Positions 1-8,002 of a stretch of DNA of 64,000 nucleotides are shown here, piece by piece (within the stretch, counting starts at the first letter, position 1; every line of letters begins with the position of its first letter). The DNA comes from Methanofastidiosum methylothiophilum (GTDB lineage Archaea; Methanobacteriota_B; Thermococci; Methanofastidiosales; Methanofastidiosaceae), in NCBI GenBank assembly GCA_001587635.1, contig LNJE01000001.1, positions 69,839 through 133,838 on the forward strand, given 5' to 3'. Position numbers and translations under genes: made by a program. The notes beneath the pieces are model-generated. The model ran no database searches, was not told the DNA's origin, and saw nothing but the letters and a program-made list of their open reading frames with translations.

Positions 1-672
1 GAAACTGGGATAGCAGCTCATGGAAGGGGAGAGGCATTTGATTATTTTTTAGGGGAAAAAACTACAAGAGAAGCAGATAAGGCGATAAAAGCTGCAGCAG
101 AATTGTTATGCAAAGCAAAAAATCCCGTTGTATCGGTAAATGGAAATATAGCATGTCTTGTTCCAAAAGAGGTCGTGGAGCTTTCAGAGATTGTTCCTTT
201 GAAGATAGAAATTAATCTTTTTTATAGAACTTATGAGCGAGAAATTAAAATAAAAAAAAGATTGGAAAAATATGGTGCCAGAAATATTTTGGGTGTAGGG
301 AATAATGCAAATGAGTCTATACCGGGTCTTGATTCATTGAGGGGGAAAGTTTCTAGGGAAGGCATCTTCAGTTCTGATGTTGTTATTGTTCCTTTGGAAG
401 ATGGGGATAGGGCTTTAGCACTTAAAAAAATGGGAAAGAGAGTTATTGCCATAGATCTAAATCCTCTTTCAAGAACTTCATTGTGCTCAGATATTACTAT
501 AGTGGATAATGTAATTAGAGCAATGCCAAAACTTATTGAAGAGATAAAGAAATTTAAAGAGAAAAGAATAGAAGAAAATTTAGAGTTTGAAAATAGAGAG
601 AATCTTAAAAAATCAATCAAAATTATGAAAAAGAATCTTAGTAATTGGGAAGTAAAATTTAGCCAAAGGTGA
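1..672 (+). CDS. 4-phosphopantoate--beta-alanine ligase (5'-truncated by window edge)
   Basis: This is the archaeal phosphopantothenate synthetase, which joins 4-phosphopantoate to beta-alanine using ATP in the archaeal CoA pathway. The reading frame is open from base 1, so the N-terminus lies outside the window. The first visible residues (IAAHGRGEAFDYFLGEKTT) and the stretch VVSVNGNIACLVPKE at about residues 43-57 are typical of the family, followed by EINLFYRTYERE and the C-terminal LNPLSRTSL. An apparent TTG start at 103 is internal and not the true start. The gene ends at a TGA (670-672) that overlaps the GGTGA ribosome binding site of the next gene, which suggests an operon. The family call is secure; only the start is missing. 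Confidence 0.92.
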   Translation, partial: ETGIAAHGRGEAFDYFLGEKTTREADKAIKAAAELLCKAKNPVVSVNGNIACLVPKEVVELSEIVPLKIEINLFYRTYEREIKIKKRLEKYGARNILGVGNNANESIPGLDSLRGKVSREGIFSSDVVIVPLEDGDRALALKKMGKRVIAIDLNPLSRTSLCSDITIVDNVIRAMPKLIEEIKKFKEKRIEENLEFENRENLKKSIKIMKKNLSNWEVKFSQR

Positions 673-676
673 TATT

Positions 677-1972
677 ATTAGTAAAATAATTCTTCAACTT
701 GCACTTGATATATTAAATCTTGATCGAGCTATTTCTATGGCAAAAGAAGCCGTTCCTGGGGGGATTGATTGGATTGAAGCTGGAACCCCCCTTATTAAAA
801 GTGAGGGAATGGAGGCTATACGAGAATTAAAGCGTATTTTTCCTAATAAAAAGATAATAGCTGATATGAAAACTATGGATACCGGGGATTTTGAAACAGA
901 AATGGCATCAAAGGCAGGTGCAGATATAATCTCCATATTAGGTGCTTCTGATGACAGTACAATAAAGGAAGCAATTAAAGCTGCAAGGAAATACAATTCA
1001 GAGATAATGATTGATTTAATAAATGTCAAAAATAAAGTTGATAGGGCCGCAGAAGTAGAGAAGATGGGTGCAAAATATGTTTGCATTCATGTGGGCATTG
1101 ATCAACAGATGAAAGGGGAAAATCCATTACAAGACATAAAAGATGTCAAGGAAGCCGTTAATATCACAATTGCAACTGCAGGGGGATTAAATTCTGAGAA
1201 CATACCAGGGGTAATTTCTGCAGGAGCTGACATAGTAATTGTTGGTGGAGCCATTACAAAAGCTTCTAATCTTCTTGATGCCACAAAAATAATTAGAAAA
1301 AGCATTGATCTTGTAAAACCTATTGAAAGTTTAGAGTTTAAAAAATATAAAAAAGAAGAATTGATTGAGGCCTTAAAAAAAGTCTCATCCTCAAATGTTT
1401 CAGATGCTATGCATAGGGGAGGGGCAATGAAGGGCATACATACTGTTGTGCCCGGACTTAAAATGGCTGGAAGAGCATTGACCATTAAAACTATGAACGG
1501 AGATTGGGCAAAGGTTGTTGAGGCTATTGATCTTGCAGAGGAAGGAGAAGTTCTAGTTGTGGATACCAATTCAGGCGATATTGCTATTTGGGGGGAGCTT
1601 GCAACTTGGAGTGCTGTAATGAGAAAGCTTGGTGGTGTTGTAATAGATGGCGCTGTAAGAGATGTTGATGATCTAAAAGAAATACGTTTTCCTATTTTTG
1701 CTAGATATGAAGTTCCGGATGCAGGGGACCCAAAAGGCTTTGGTGAGATTGGTTGTGAAGTGGTGTGTGGTGGGCTCAAAGTTAATAGAGGAGATTACAT
1801 CATTGGAGATGACAGTGGAGTCGTAGTAATACCTCAAGAGGAAGCCCAAGAAATAATAAACAGAAGTATTGATGTCAAAGAAAAAGAGAATAGAATAAGA
1901 GAAGAAATTAAAAGAGGCTCAACTTTATCAAAAGTTCAAAAGCTTAAAAAATGGGAGAAGGTAGTTGGGTAA
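677..1972 (+). CDS. bifunctional 3-hexulose-6-phosphate synthase / RraA-like protein
   Basis: A two-domain fusion. Residues 1-210 are a hexulose-6-phosphate synthase of the OMP decarboxylase superfamily; the catalytic DxKxxD motif is seen as DMKTMD. Residues 225-431 resemble RraA (ribonuclease regulator/aldolase fold; GxxVIDGxVRD-type motif seen as GGVVIDGAVRDVD). In archaea without a pentose phosphate pathway the synthase domain runs in reverse to make ribulose 5-phosphate, releasing formaldehyde. The first in-frame ATG (737) would cut off the conserved strand ILQLALDILNLDRAIS, which is encoded from about 689. Between the upstream stop region and this strand there is no ATG, GTG or TTG in frame. 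A GGTGA ribosome binding site at 668-672 lies 4 nt before ATT at 677, the start chosen here; ATT at 674 is an alternative. Confidence 0.87.
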   Translation: MSKIILQLALDILNLDRAISMAKEAVPGGIDWIEAGTPLIKSEGMEAIRELKRIFPNKKIIADMKTMDTGDFETEMASKAGADIISILGASDDSTIKEAIKAARKYNSEIMIDLINVKNKVDRAAEVEKMGAKYVCIHVGIDQQMKGENPLQDIKDVKEAVNITIATAGGLNSENIPGVISAGADIVIVGGAITKASNLLDATKIIRKSIDLVKPIESLEFKKYKKEELIEALKKVSSSNVSDAMHRGGAMKGIHTVVPGLKMAGRALTIKTMNGDWAKVVEAIDLAEEGEVLVVDTNSGDIAIWGELATWSAVMRKLGGVVIDGAVRDVDDLKEIRFPIFARYEVPDAGDPKGFGEIGCEVVCGGLKVNRGDYIIGDDSGVVVIPQEEAQEIINRSIDVKEKENRIREEIKRGSTLSKVQKLKKWEKVVG

Positions 1973-2010
1973 AGTAGGGCAACGAAAATTTTATATATTA
2001 CGTTTATACT

Positions 2011-2047
2011 TGATGTATCATAATCTGATATATCGGGGAATGATACA
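2011..2047 (+). promoter_or_regulatory. probable PadR operator/promoter region
   Basis: TGTATCA at 2014-2020 and TGATACA at 2041-2047 form an inverted pair, and TATCA (2016-2020) with TGATA (2026-2030) form a second, tighter dyad. These sit about 20 nt downstream of a TATA-like stretch (1990-2000) and run into the start codon of the PadR gene. The position over the expected transcription start suggests repression of the padR-RND operon by its own product (inference). Confidence 0.5.
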
Positions 2048-2391
2048 TGTCTTTTGGTAAGTTCAGTAAAAGTTTTCATTATTTTCATATTTTAGATACT
2101 TTTGCCCTCTGGTTATTCAGTAAGGGAGAGCTTTGTGGGTATGATATTATAAAAGAGTATGAAAATAGATCCAACGGTAAATTAAAACCCTCACCAGCCC
2201 TAGTCTATCCATTACTTCTACTATTAACAACTGAAGGATTAATTGCAGAAACAAGTAAAGGATCAAGAGGAAAAAAATTTTACACAATAACTCCCAAAGG
2301 AAACAAGAAATTAAAAGAAAGAATGAATAGTATAAAAAAAGAACTTCTATATTATGAAGATTTTCTTAAAGAAGTTTTTGAGGTGCAGTAA
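2047..2391 (+). CDS. PadR-family transcriptional regulator
   Basis: A 114-residue winged-helix protein with the PadR pattern: LCGYDIIKEYE in the first helices, PSPALVYPLLLLLTTEGLI as the recognition region, and a wing with GSRGKKFYTITPKG. The C-terminal helix (about 90-114) would dimerise. Its stop overlaps the ATG of the first RND gene by one base, so the two are translationally coupled. PadR proteins commonly repress an adjacent exporter and respond to its substrate; the dyads immediately upstream support autoregulation. The ligand cannot be told from sequence. Confidence 0.85.
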   Translation: MSFGKFSKSFHYFHILDTFALWLFSKGELCGYDIIKEYENRSNGKLKPSPALVYPLLLLLTTEGLIAETSKGSRGKKFYTITPKGNKKLKERMNSIKKELLYYEDFLKEVFEVQ

Positions 2392-3488
2392 TGGCAGAAC
2401 TAAAAGATACACTCTTTGGGAAACTTGCATTAATTGAATATAAGTATAGTAAAATTATAGTTATTACAATGCTACTTATTACAATTTTTCTAGCAATAGG
2501 TTCACTAAATATTCGTTTTGAATCTGACTTTTTAAGGGAGTTACCTCCTAACTTTGATGTTGTAAAAACTCAAAGTCTTATTAAAAGTGAATTTGGAGAA
2601 GAAGAAGGCATTATTATATTTTTAGAGACTAATCCAGATATCACTAATGATATTCGAAATAAACAAAGCCTAGAAAGTATATATAATCTAGAAACGCGAT
2701 TGAAGTCCCGTCCAGAAATACTTAATGTTGTAGGTCCTGGAACCGTCTACTATTCTATTTTTAGAAGTATCCCTCCTGATGAAACAATCTTAAGGGAAGT
2801 CGCCAAAAATATACCAGAATTGATATCCACAGATTATACCTCAGCTATTATTATTGTTAAGACGAGTGGGGTTAGAAGTGAAAAGGAAATCAATTCTGTC
2901 ATTAATGTTGTAGAAGAAGAAATCAAAAAGGTAGAACTACACGGACTTAACTATAAAATAACGGGTTCACCTGTTTTAAATAAAACTATTATTAATGTTC
3001 TAAGAGAAGACGCATATAAAACAATGATTATATCTGCAATTATTGTATTTGTATTACTAACATTGATACTAAGATTCAAGTCATTATTTGTAATAGTGCC
3101 CTTACTTTGCGGGGTACTCTGGACTGTGGGCATCTTATCTTATGCTAGGATACCGTTAAGTATAATTACAGCTAGTATTGGTGCCATTATTATCGGTCTT
3201 GGTGCAGAATATGGAATATTTATGGTACTGCGTTACAACGAGGAATTAAAAAAAGGTAGACCTCATGAAGACAGAATTGTATCTATGGTTGCAGGGGTTG
3301 GTAGTGGCACCATTGGATCGAGTTCCACAACAATTGCAGGTTTTATGGCATTGGCCCTTTCATCAATGCCAATGATGATCCANCTAGGTATAGCTTTATC
3401 GTTAGGTATTGTCAGCTGTCTTATTGGAGCGTTAGTATTTTTACCTTCAATCATGGCATTGAGAGAGTGGTANCATGTCAAGTTATGA
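2391..3488 (+). CDS. RND/MMPL-superfamily transporter, N-terminal half
   Basis: A 365-residue membrane protein equal to the first half of an archaeal RND (MMPL, HAE3-like) exporter. One transmembrane helix lies near residues 21-43, then an extracytoplasmic loop to about 205, then about five helices (around 208-355) including the motif IIGLGAEYGIFMVLRYNEE typical of TM4. Full-length family members are about 700-800 residues; here the second half is a separate overlapping frame. Codon 361 is TAN (3471-3473): if N is A or G the protein stops there, 1 nt before the next ATG; if C or T it runs to 3488. Further Ns occur at 3383. It is coupled to padR and followed by a COG1361 protein. Confidence 0.85.
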   Translation: MAELKDTLFGKLALIEYKYSKIIVITMLLITIFLAIGSLNIRFESDFLRELPPNFDVVKTQSLIKSEFGEEEGIIIFLETNPDITNDIRNKQSLESIYNLETRLKSRPEILNVVGPGTVYYSIFRSIPPDETILREVAKNIPELISTDYTSAIIIVKTSGVRSEKEINSVINVVEEEIKKVELHGLNYKITGSPVLNKTIINVLREDAYKTMIISAIIVFVLLTLILRFKSLFVIVPLLCGVLWTVGILSYARIPLSIITASIGAIIIGLGAEYGIFMVLRYNEELKKGRPHEDRIVSMVAGVGSGTIGSSSTTIAGFMALALSSMPMMIXLGIALSLGIVSCLIGALVFLPSIMALREWXHVKL

Positions 3489-4554
3489 TAAACTAATTAA
3501 AAAATATGCAGAGATTCATGGGAAACACCCAAAAAANATTCTCATATTATCNTTTATAATCACAATTATTTTAGGTTCTGGAATCGCTCTAATGAAAATA
3601 GAACAATTAGAGGGTATAGGCCAGTTGCCAAGCAATAGAGAAGAGATGCAAGTGTTCCTAAAAATGGANGATAAGTTTGAAAGATATAATTCNATCATTA
3701 TTTTAATAAAATCAGATAATGTATTTTCACCGGATGTACTAAAAGAAGCATACTTATTGAATCAAAAATTGATTAATGTATATGGAATAGAGGGCTCCTC
3801 TTTTAATCTTAAACTTGATGAAATATACCTGCCAAAAGAGATCCTGATTAACAGACTCGAAGTTTCAGAAAGTCTTGGCTATATGTTGATAAGATTAAAT
3901 GTAACAAAAGGCATAGACAGTGTTAGAGTCTATGATGATATAAAAGACATAATATCAAAAACTTCTTTGACCGTGTATCCTGGTGGCAGTTTGACGCTAA
4001 ATAGAGAATTAACAAATATGGTTTTACCTGAATTATCCAAAATATCCTTGGTCGGTAGTATTGGCGTCTTGTTATGTGTTATTTTAACATTTAAGTCAAT
4101 TAGATACGGATTAATCCCCCTAATATGTGTCGGATTGGGGATAGTGTGGATGATGGGGATATCCGCATTTGTTGGGATCTCACTTAGTTCTGAACTTGTT
4201 GGAGTAGTTTCAATGATGGCTGGGATAGGGATAGATTTTGCAATTCAAACGATAAATAGATATCTTCTTGAAAGAAGCCCCATTATTTCTGAAAAGATAG
4301 AAAATACCCTTGAAGGGGTTATTGCACCAATTATAGTTTCTTCTATAGTTGCGGGTTTTGGTTTTGTTGCAATGCTAACAGGCTCTTTATCTCTATTGGA
4401 TACCTTAGGGAAGATGCTATTTATTGGAGTATTCAGTTGCATGGGCGTGTCTCTTATTTTCCTTCCGTCTTTGTTGATAATTCAAGAAAATATATTTCAA
4501 GATACAGAAAAAATGATAAAGAAAAAAATGGAGGTATTATATGGAAAAAAGTAG
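3475..4554 (+). CDS. RND/MMPL-superfamily transporter, C-terminal half
   Basis: A 359-residue protein with the same half-transporter plan: one helix near 22-41, an outer loop to about 185, then five helices containing MMAGIGIDFAIQTINRYLLE, the second-half TM10-type motif. It begins inside the end of the preceding half in another frame. The two products could assemble as a heteromer equivalent to one 12-TM RND protein, or the split could result from sequence ambiguity at the N positions 3473, 3537, 3552, 3669 and 3693. Start ATG 3475 makes sense if the upstream TAN codon is a stop. Its end overlaps the next gene by 14 nt. Confidence 0.83.
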   Translation: MSSYDKLIKKYAEIHGKHPKXILILXFIITIILGSGIALMKIEQLEGIGQLPSNREEMQVFLKMXDKFERYNXIIILIKSDNVFSPDVLKEAYLLNQKLINVYGIEGSSFNLKLDEIYLPKEILINRLEVSESLGYMLIRLNVTKGIDSVRVYDDIKDIISKTSLTVYPGGSLTLNRELTNMVLPELSKISLVGSIGVLLCVILTFKSIRYGLIPLICVGLGIVWMMGISAFVGISLSSELVGVVSMMAGIGIDFAIQTINRYLLERSPIISEKIENTLEGVIAPIIVSSIVAGFGFVAMLTGSLSLLDTLGKMLFIGVFSCMGVSLIFLPSLLIIQENIFQDTEKMIKKKMEVLYGKK

Positions 4555-6040
4555 TATTTTTTTAATAGGGATTTTTTTAATGAGTGTTTTTGCGCCAGGA
4601 GTATATGGAAGTACGGATACAGTTATTTATTCAGGATATCTTCATGATAATGACTTCGTCTTTGTTGGGCCATATGCAATCTCCCTTATGGATTACAAAG
4701 ACACCATAGCATCATTTATGGTCCTTGAAGGTACGGCTCCTGTTGGACCTTTAGGGGTGTATATATCGGAAGGAGAGTCTCTCAAAGTAAATGACATTAC
4801 TATTAATTTAATTGACGTATCCAATGTAGGGGTTAATGTAATAATCAAAGGTCCTGTTGGGTATAAAATTGGCAGGAGCCAATATGAATTTGTAGTAAAG
4901 GAAATAAAAACAAATCCGTTGAATGTAGAGCCAGGGGAGCCTTTTAATCTTGAAATCTTGCTTTCAAATGAAGGGTCTATGAAAGCGTATACAGTTAAGG
5001 GAAGTCTAAATGTGCCACCTATTGGAGCTATGGTTCCATTTATGCCTGAGAATACATCTGACTCCACTTACATAGGGGATTTTGAAGCAGGGGCAAAAAA
5101 ATTGATTTCATTTAGATTGAGGGCAAATGAAAATATACCTGCAGGTAATTACCCAATGGCAATTGTTCTTGTTTTTTATGATGGAACAAATCCCTATCCA
5201 AGACCGTACACAATTCAATTTGGCCTTAGAGTAACAGGTAGAACAGAATTAATGGTAGTTAATTTCTCATCTATGCCGGAAAATATAAGGCCTGGAAATG
5301 AAAATGTAAAGATAAAAGTTAATTTAGCAAATCAAGGAACTGAAAGTGCAAAATATGTAAAAGCATATCTTAATTTAAAGGAGCCTTTTACTTTATCAAA
5401 GTCTTATGAGAGCTCATATAATCTTGGAACTTTACCAGGCGGGTATGCAAAGGATGCAGAGTTTCTAATAAATATAGACAAGTCTGCAAAAAAGATGACA
5501 TATACTGTACCTATGATCGTAGAGTACAGGGATTCTTCTAACAATCTCCTAAAAGAAGAGTTTGAATTGAACTTAGATATAAAGGGAAAACCAGAGCTTG
5601 AAATAACTGAATATCGCTTTGAGCCAAAAAATGTAAGAACAGGGGGAAATGTAAAAATATATCTAACAATAGCAAACAACGGAGAGGAGAAAGCAGAATC
5701 TATAACAGTTGAGGCTATTGAAAGATCAGAACAACCTTTCGACTTCACATCTAAAAATGACTACATTGGAGTTCTAAATCCTGGGCAGAAAGCAGAAGCG
5801 GTGTTAAGTGCCGATGTGAAATCATCAGCAGAAGAAAAAATTTATCAGCTTAGTCTAAGAATTAGGGCTGTTGGAGACAAAGAAAAACAAGACTTAAATG
5901 TATACCTATTCCAAAAGAACGTAGATATTCCAGTAACTAAAACAATGAGTATTACAAAAATAGGCTTGATTGTAGGGTCTATATTTGTACTACTATTAGT
6001 GGGATACTACATATACAACAAGCATATAAAGAAAAAATAG
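4541..6040 (+). CDS. COG1361-type surface protein (membrane-anchored, CARDB-like repeats)
   Basis: A 499-residue secreted protein with a signal peptide (about 1-23, ending VYGS) and a C-terminal membrane helix (about 470-492) followed by the basic tail KHIKKK. Between these lie an N-terminal beta domain and at least three Ig/CARDB-like repeats, each with a pattern such as NPLNVEPGEPFNLEILLSN, PENIRPGNENVKIKVNLAN and EPKNVRTGGNVKIYLTIAN. In archaea COG1361 proteins often accompany RND or ABC exporters, and here it overlaps the RND gene by 14 nt, so it is likely an extracytoplasmic partner of the transporter (inference). Confidence 0.75.
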   Translation: MEKSSIFLIGIFLMSVFAPGVYGSTDTVIYSGYLHDNDFVFVGPYAISLMDYKDTIASFMVLEGTAPVGPLGVYISEGESLKVNDITINLIDVSNVGVNVIIKGPVGYKIGRSQYEFVVKEIKTNPLNVEPGEPFNLEILLSNEGSMKAYTVKGSLNVPPIGAMVPFMPENTSDSTYIGDFEAGAKKLISFRLRANENIPAGNYPMAIVLVFYDGTNPYPRPYTIQFGLRVTGRTELMVVNFSSMPENIRPGNENVKIKVNLANQGTESAKYVKAYLNLKEPFTLSKSYESSYNLGTLPGGYAKDAEFLINIDKSAKKMTYTVPMIVEYRDSSNNLLKEEFELNLDIKGKPELEITEYRFEPKNVRTGGNVKIYLTIANNGEEKAESITVEAIERSEQPFDFTSKNDYIGVLNPGQKAEAVLSADVKSSAEEKIYQLSLRIRAVGDKEKQDLNVYLFQKNVDIPVTKTMSITKIGLIVGSIFVLLLVGYYIYNKHIKKK

Positions 6041-6061
6041 GGAATCGAATTCGGTGTACAT

Positions 6062-8002
6062 ATGAAAAAGAGCCTGATATTAGTTTTTATTATTTTATTT
6101 TCTTTAATACTTCCAATTAATGTAGGCTCTTCCTCAGTTCCAAGAGACGACTTTTTTTTTGAAGAGGATAATGTAAAATCTATGATAGTTGTTGGTGAAA
6201 AGNCAACATCTTCTGATATAATCTCAGCTTCAAAGTTNGCGTTTCTTATNGCAAATCGGCATACNAAAAGAATTGAAAATANCATTTATGAAGAATATGA
6301 AGTNTCTTTGAAAAATTTAAATNNGAGCGATGTTATAAGAATTGACCCTGCCAACACCACAGTGAATTCAATTAGAGTAGCTGATGGACTAAAATCCCTG
6401 TGGTGGGATGATGGATATAAGTATTCATCCTCTCTATACCCCTATGGNAANGGAAATAAGNTATTTGATTATGGAGAAACGCATGAAGAGATTCTCATTA
6501 NGTTATCAGATACTGAGGTTCCTGATGACTATTGTCTTGATTTTAATGTTTCTGATATCATTTATAGAATAACAAATATACACACACCTTTTCAAAGGAA
6601 GNTATTTGCTAGATGTTTTGGACCGCTTTATGACATCCCCTATAGTTCTTATAAAGTAAGATTATTTGAAAAAGAGTATCCAATTATTTCTAATGGAGTT
6701 TACCGTTCTAAAGACCAAAGTATAAGATATTTTATCTATGGTATACCTATTTACTCCCCAGATACCATATTTAAAGTAGGGGATACGAAAATGTTCGGTT
6801 GGTACACTGTAACACTTTTAGACATACATAGCCCTACGACTGAAACAACTTCTAAGGAAGACAAATACAAAGTCAAAAGTAATGGAAGCTTCTCAGGTGA
6901 GTACAAAGTTTACCTTAGAGTTTCTGATTTCACTGGAAGGACTAATGAATTTTTAATGGTAATGGACGCAAATAGCTCAAGGTGTTGTTCATGTGTTCCT
7001 CTGTGTGATCCAAAAGGAGGCTATGGATCATTTACAACTAACCCAACAAAACAATATGAAAATGATCCATACTTCATCTTTGAAAGAGGAACTAGGGTAA
7101 TTGATGGCCTTGAAGAAACTATATGGGCAATCCCCGTCTTTTACATAGATGGAATTAAAGTCTTTGAGGGGGCTAATAATGCCCTTCTTGCAGAGTTTGA
7201 TGTCTATTCTCTAAAGGACTATGGCGCAATCGAGGAGTCTTCATGTTGTATGCCATTTGTAACATATCCTAATGATTACAATCTTACTATTTCTAATCTT
7301 TGGGAGGATGCTGTTGCTTTCGGTGTTGATCTTAACGGTGATGGAAATATATCCTCTGTGGAACAGCAGGTACCGGTGTTTGAAACCATAGGGGAAGAGT
7401 GTAATGCATCGATTAAGATTCCATTCTATTCACCAGTCTATATAAATCCTGGGAAAGACGGCATATTTGGAACCTGCGACGACTACCTTGATCTAAATCC
7501 CCTAAATCCAAGATTTAAGAAATGTAGTTATGACACAATTGATATAGTATTGTGTGATAAGATAGATCTAACTTGCTGCGATCCTCAAGTTGTTTATGGC
7601 CCAAAGAACTACTTCAAAATTGATATACTTGACTCAAACTATTATCAAAAAGATGGAAATGGGGTTGAGCTTACTATTAGTCAGAAAAAATCCAAATTAT
7701 ATTTATTCTACGATTCAACAGTAAAAATTGAACCAACTTCACTTATTAAAAGGGATATAGATGTTACAGGAACTGACAAAGCAAAGAAAAATCTAATCCT
7801 TATAGGAAATGAAAATAATAATCAGATGATAAAAGACCTCTGCGATTCAGGAATATCAAAAGTTGTGTGGTCAAGATCATTTGGTGAATGGGAATATTTA
7901 AGAAACGTCTTTTATGAAAACAGTGTTTTAATTGTGGGTGGAAAAAACAGCGAATCTACAAATAAAGCATTAGAGGACATAATGAAGCTACTGTTTATTT
8001 GA
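6062..8002 (+). CDS. S-layer family protein
   Basis: A 646-residue secreted protein with a signal peptide (about 1-23). The N-terminal segment has KSMIVVGEKxTSSDIISASK and the C-terminus LILIGNENNNQMIKDLCDSG followed by VLIVGGKNSESTNKALEDI, the two matching ends of methanogen-type S-layer proteins in which paired Rossmann-like segments flank the body. The central region is rich in cysteine (CCSCVPLCD, SSCCMPF, LTCCDP) and has an EF-hand-like loop DLNGDGNISSVEQ, so calcium binding is likely. A GGTG ribosome binding site precedes ATG 6062. About a dozen N bases lie between 6203 and 6602. The gene ends 15 nt inside the convergent Lhr gene. Confidence 0.72.
   Translation: MKKSLILVFIILFSLILPINVGSSSVPRDDFFFEEDNVKSMIVVGEKXTSSDIISASKXAFLXANRHXKRIENXIYEEYEXSLKNLNXSDVIRIDPANTTVNSIRVADGLKSLWWDDGYKYSSSLYPYXXGNKXFDYGETHEEILIXLSDTEVPDDYCLDFNVSDIIYRITNIHTPFQRKXFARCFGPLYDIPYSSYKVRLFEKEYPIISNGVYRSKDQSIRYFIYGIPIYSPDTIFKVGDTKMFGWYTVTLLDIHSPTTETTSKEDKYKVKSNGSFSGEYKVYLRVSDFTGRTNEFLMVMDANSSRCCSCVPLCDPKGGYGSFTTNPTKQYENDPYFIFERGTRVIDGLEETIWAIPVFYIDGIKVFEGANNALLAEFDVYSLKDYGAIEESSCCMPFVTYPNDYNLTISNLWEDAVAFGVDLNGDGNISSVEQQVPVFETIGEECNASIKIPFYSPVYINPGKDGIFGTCDDYLDLNPLNPRFKKCSYDTIDIVLCDKIDLTCCDPQVVYGPKNYFKIDILDSNYYQKDGNGVELTISQKKSKLYLFYDSTVKIEPTSLIKRDIDVTGTDKAKKNLILIGNENNNQMIKDLCDSGISKVVWSRSFGEWEYLRNVFYENSVLIVGGKNSESTNKALEDIMKLLFI

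Noticed and set aside
103..672. TTG at 103 as the start of the pantothenate-pathway gene
   Set aside because: The frame is open to base 1 and the upstream residues are conserved family sequence, so the gene is truncated by the window.
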